Of a DNA stretch of 6,541 nt, positions 5,994-6,541 are shown one piece after another. The notes below the pieces were generated by a model. That model searched no databases and was not told where the DNA came from. It saw only the letters and a list, made by a program, of their open reading frames with translations. The position numbers and the translations under genes are program-made. The stretch spans positions 1-6,541 of the forward strand of contig JANXVV010000234.1 of the NCBI GenBank assembly GCA_025351525.1. Direction: 5' to 3'. The DNA is from Humisphaera sp. Lineage in GTDB: Bacteria > Planctomycetota > Phycisphaerae > Tepidisphaerales > Tepidisphaeraceae. Positions within the stretch are counted from its first letter, which is position 1, and the number at the start of each line of letters is the position of its first letter.

Positions 5994-6443
5994 GTGACCG
6001 CGTTTCACGAACTGCTTGCCGACGAACAGATCGAAGCCGCATTCCCCTTGATGCGGCAACTTCGCCCGCACCTGTCGGCAGCGACATTTCTGTCGGCCGT
6101 CCGCGCGCAACAGGCCGAGGGCTACCGACTTTTCGGCGGCGAAGTCGACTCGTCCCTCGTCGTGCTCGCGGGGGTGCGCGAAACTCGAACCCTCCTGCGC
6201 GGCCTCCATCTCTTCGTCGACGATCTGGTGACGCTTCAATCTTCACAAGGCCGGGGGCATGGGAAAGCGATGCTCCAATTCATGGTCGATCATGCACAAA
6301 GCCGGGGGCTCGAGCGAATCTATCTGGACAGCCGCGACACCGCACTGGGCTTCTATGAAAAACTCGGCTTTCAATCGCAGACCTCGGTGACGTGTTGGAT
6401 CAAGGTTGCGACCGGCTTTCGGCTCTCACCACCTGAACACTAA
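5994..6443 (+). CDS. GNAT family N-acetyltransferase
   Basis: This is a 149-residue cytoplasmic acetyltransferase of the GNAT fold, which transfers an acetyl group from acetyl-CoA to an amine. Seen: an N-terminal helix pair with LRPHL (23-27), beta strands around 54-61 and 71-80 with LFVDDLVT (73-80), and the acetyl-CoA pyrophosphate loop QGRGHGKAML (85-94), which fits the Q/R-x-x-G-x-G/A pattern. The end of the fold is marked by IYLDSRDTALGFYEKLGF (109-126) and a final strand. Length is normal for a single-domain GNAT and the protein looks intact. The start is GTG, supported by GGAG at 5983. The substrate cannot be told from sequence; small-molecule, antibiotic or protein N-acetylation are all possible. 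It has its own candidate promoter and no operon partner in this window. Confidence 0.9.
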   Translation: MTAFHELLADEQIEAAFPLMRQLRPHLSAATFLSAVRAQQAEGYRLFGGEVDSSLVVLAGVRETRTLLRGLHLFVDDLVTLQSSQGRGHGKAMLQFMVDHAQSRGLERIYLDSRDTALGFYEKLGFQSQTSVTCWIKVATGFRLSPPEH

Positions 6444-6483
6444 CGCGCGAAGTGGAACGCGACGGAAATTCCTTTTCTGATTT

Positions 6484-6519
6484 CTTCGCGTTCGCCTTCG
6501 CATTTTCGCGGTCGCTTCG
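6484..6519. repeat. Degenerate TTCGC-rich intergenic tract
   Basis: Downstream of the GNAT gene, TTCGC or a near copy (GTCGC, CTTCG) recurs at 6-8 base steps: TTCGCG, TTCGCC, TTCGCA, TTCGCG, then GTCGCTTCG. This resembles dispersed low-complexity intergenic tracts that I recall from planctomycete genomes, but the copies are few and imperfect. No gene is seen in the 98 bases after the GNAT stop. Confidence 0.4.
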
Positions 6520-6541
6520 GTGTGCCACCGGAAAGAGCGCG

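Noticed and set aside
6446..6490. Terminator after the GNAT gene (CGCGAAG/CTTCGCG)
   Set aside because: The arms are 7 bases with a 31-base loop and no T-run follows; in this TTCGC-rich tract such a match is expected by chance.

Overview
The window looks like ordinary chromosome of a planctomycete-type bacterium (inference). The base composition is GC-rich. A Tat-exported Gfo/Idh/MocA oxidoreductase sits next to a secreted SUMF1/FGE-fold protein, there is a small exported protein of a type I recall from planctomycetes, and C-rich palindromic repeats lie between genes. No rRNA, tRNA, CRISPR array, transposase or phage gene was seen.

Layout. Positions 15-81 hold a 7-bp tandem repeat that ends just beyond the stop of the first gene. 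Two minus-strand genes follow: a secreted FGE-fold protein (2702 to 1569), then a Tat-signal NAD(P)-dependent-type oxidoreductase (1461 to 85). They lie 107 bp apart and are probably co-transcribed. A divergent intergenic region carries an AT-rich promoter-like patch for the minus-strand pair and a roughly 160-bp inverted pair of a C/G-rich element (2825-2985). On the plus strand come an ApbE-type FMN transferase with a lipoprotein signal (about 2899 to 4014) and, 81 bp later, a membrane-bound nitrilase-fold protein resembling apolipoprotein N-acyltransferase (4096-5538). A likely terminator follows at 5548-5581. A 74-residue exported protein faces them on the minus strand (5817 to 5593). The last gene is a GNAT acetyltransferase on the plus strand (5994-6443), followed by a short TTCGC-rich tail.

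How the genes may work together. The first pair are both predicted to act outside the cytoplasm. The oxidoreductase keeps its family motifs, whereas the FGE-fold protein lacks one of the two catalytic cysteines and probably does not make formylglycine. The second pair links a predicted lipoprotein (ApbE) with an enzyme that resembles the lipoprotein N-acylating enzyme but lacks several Lnt-specific residues. I see no complete new defence or mobile system. The points most worth a second look are the ApbE gene, whose 5' end runs into the palindromic element and has no good start codon, and the two divergent active sites.
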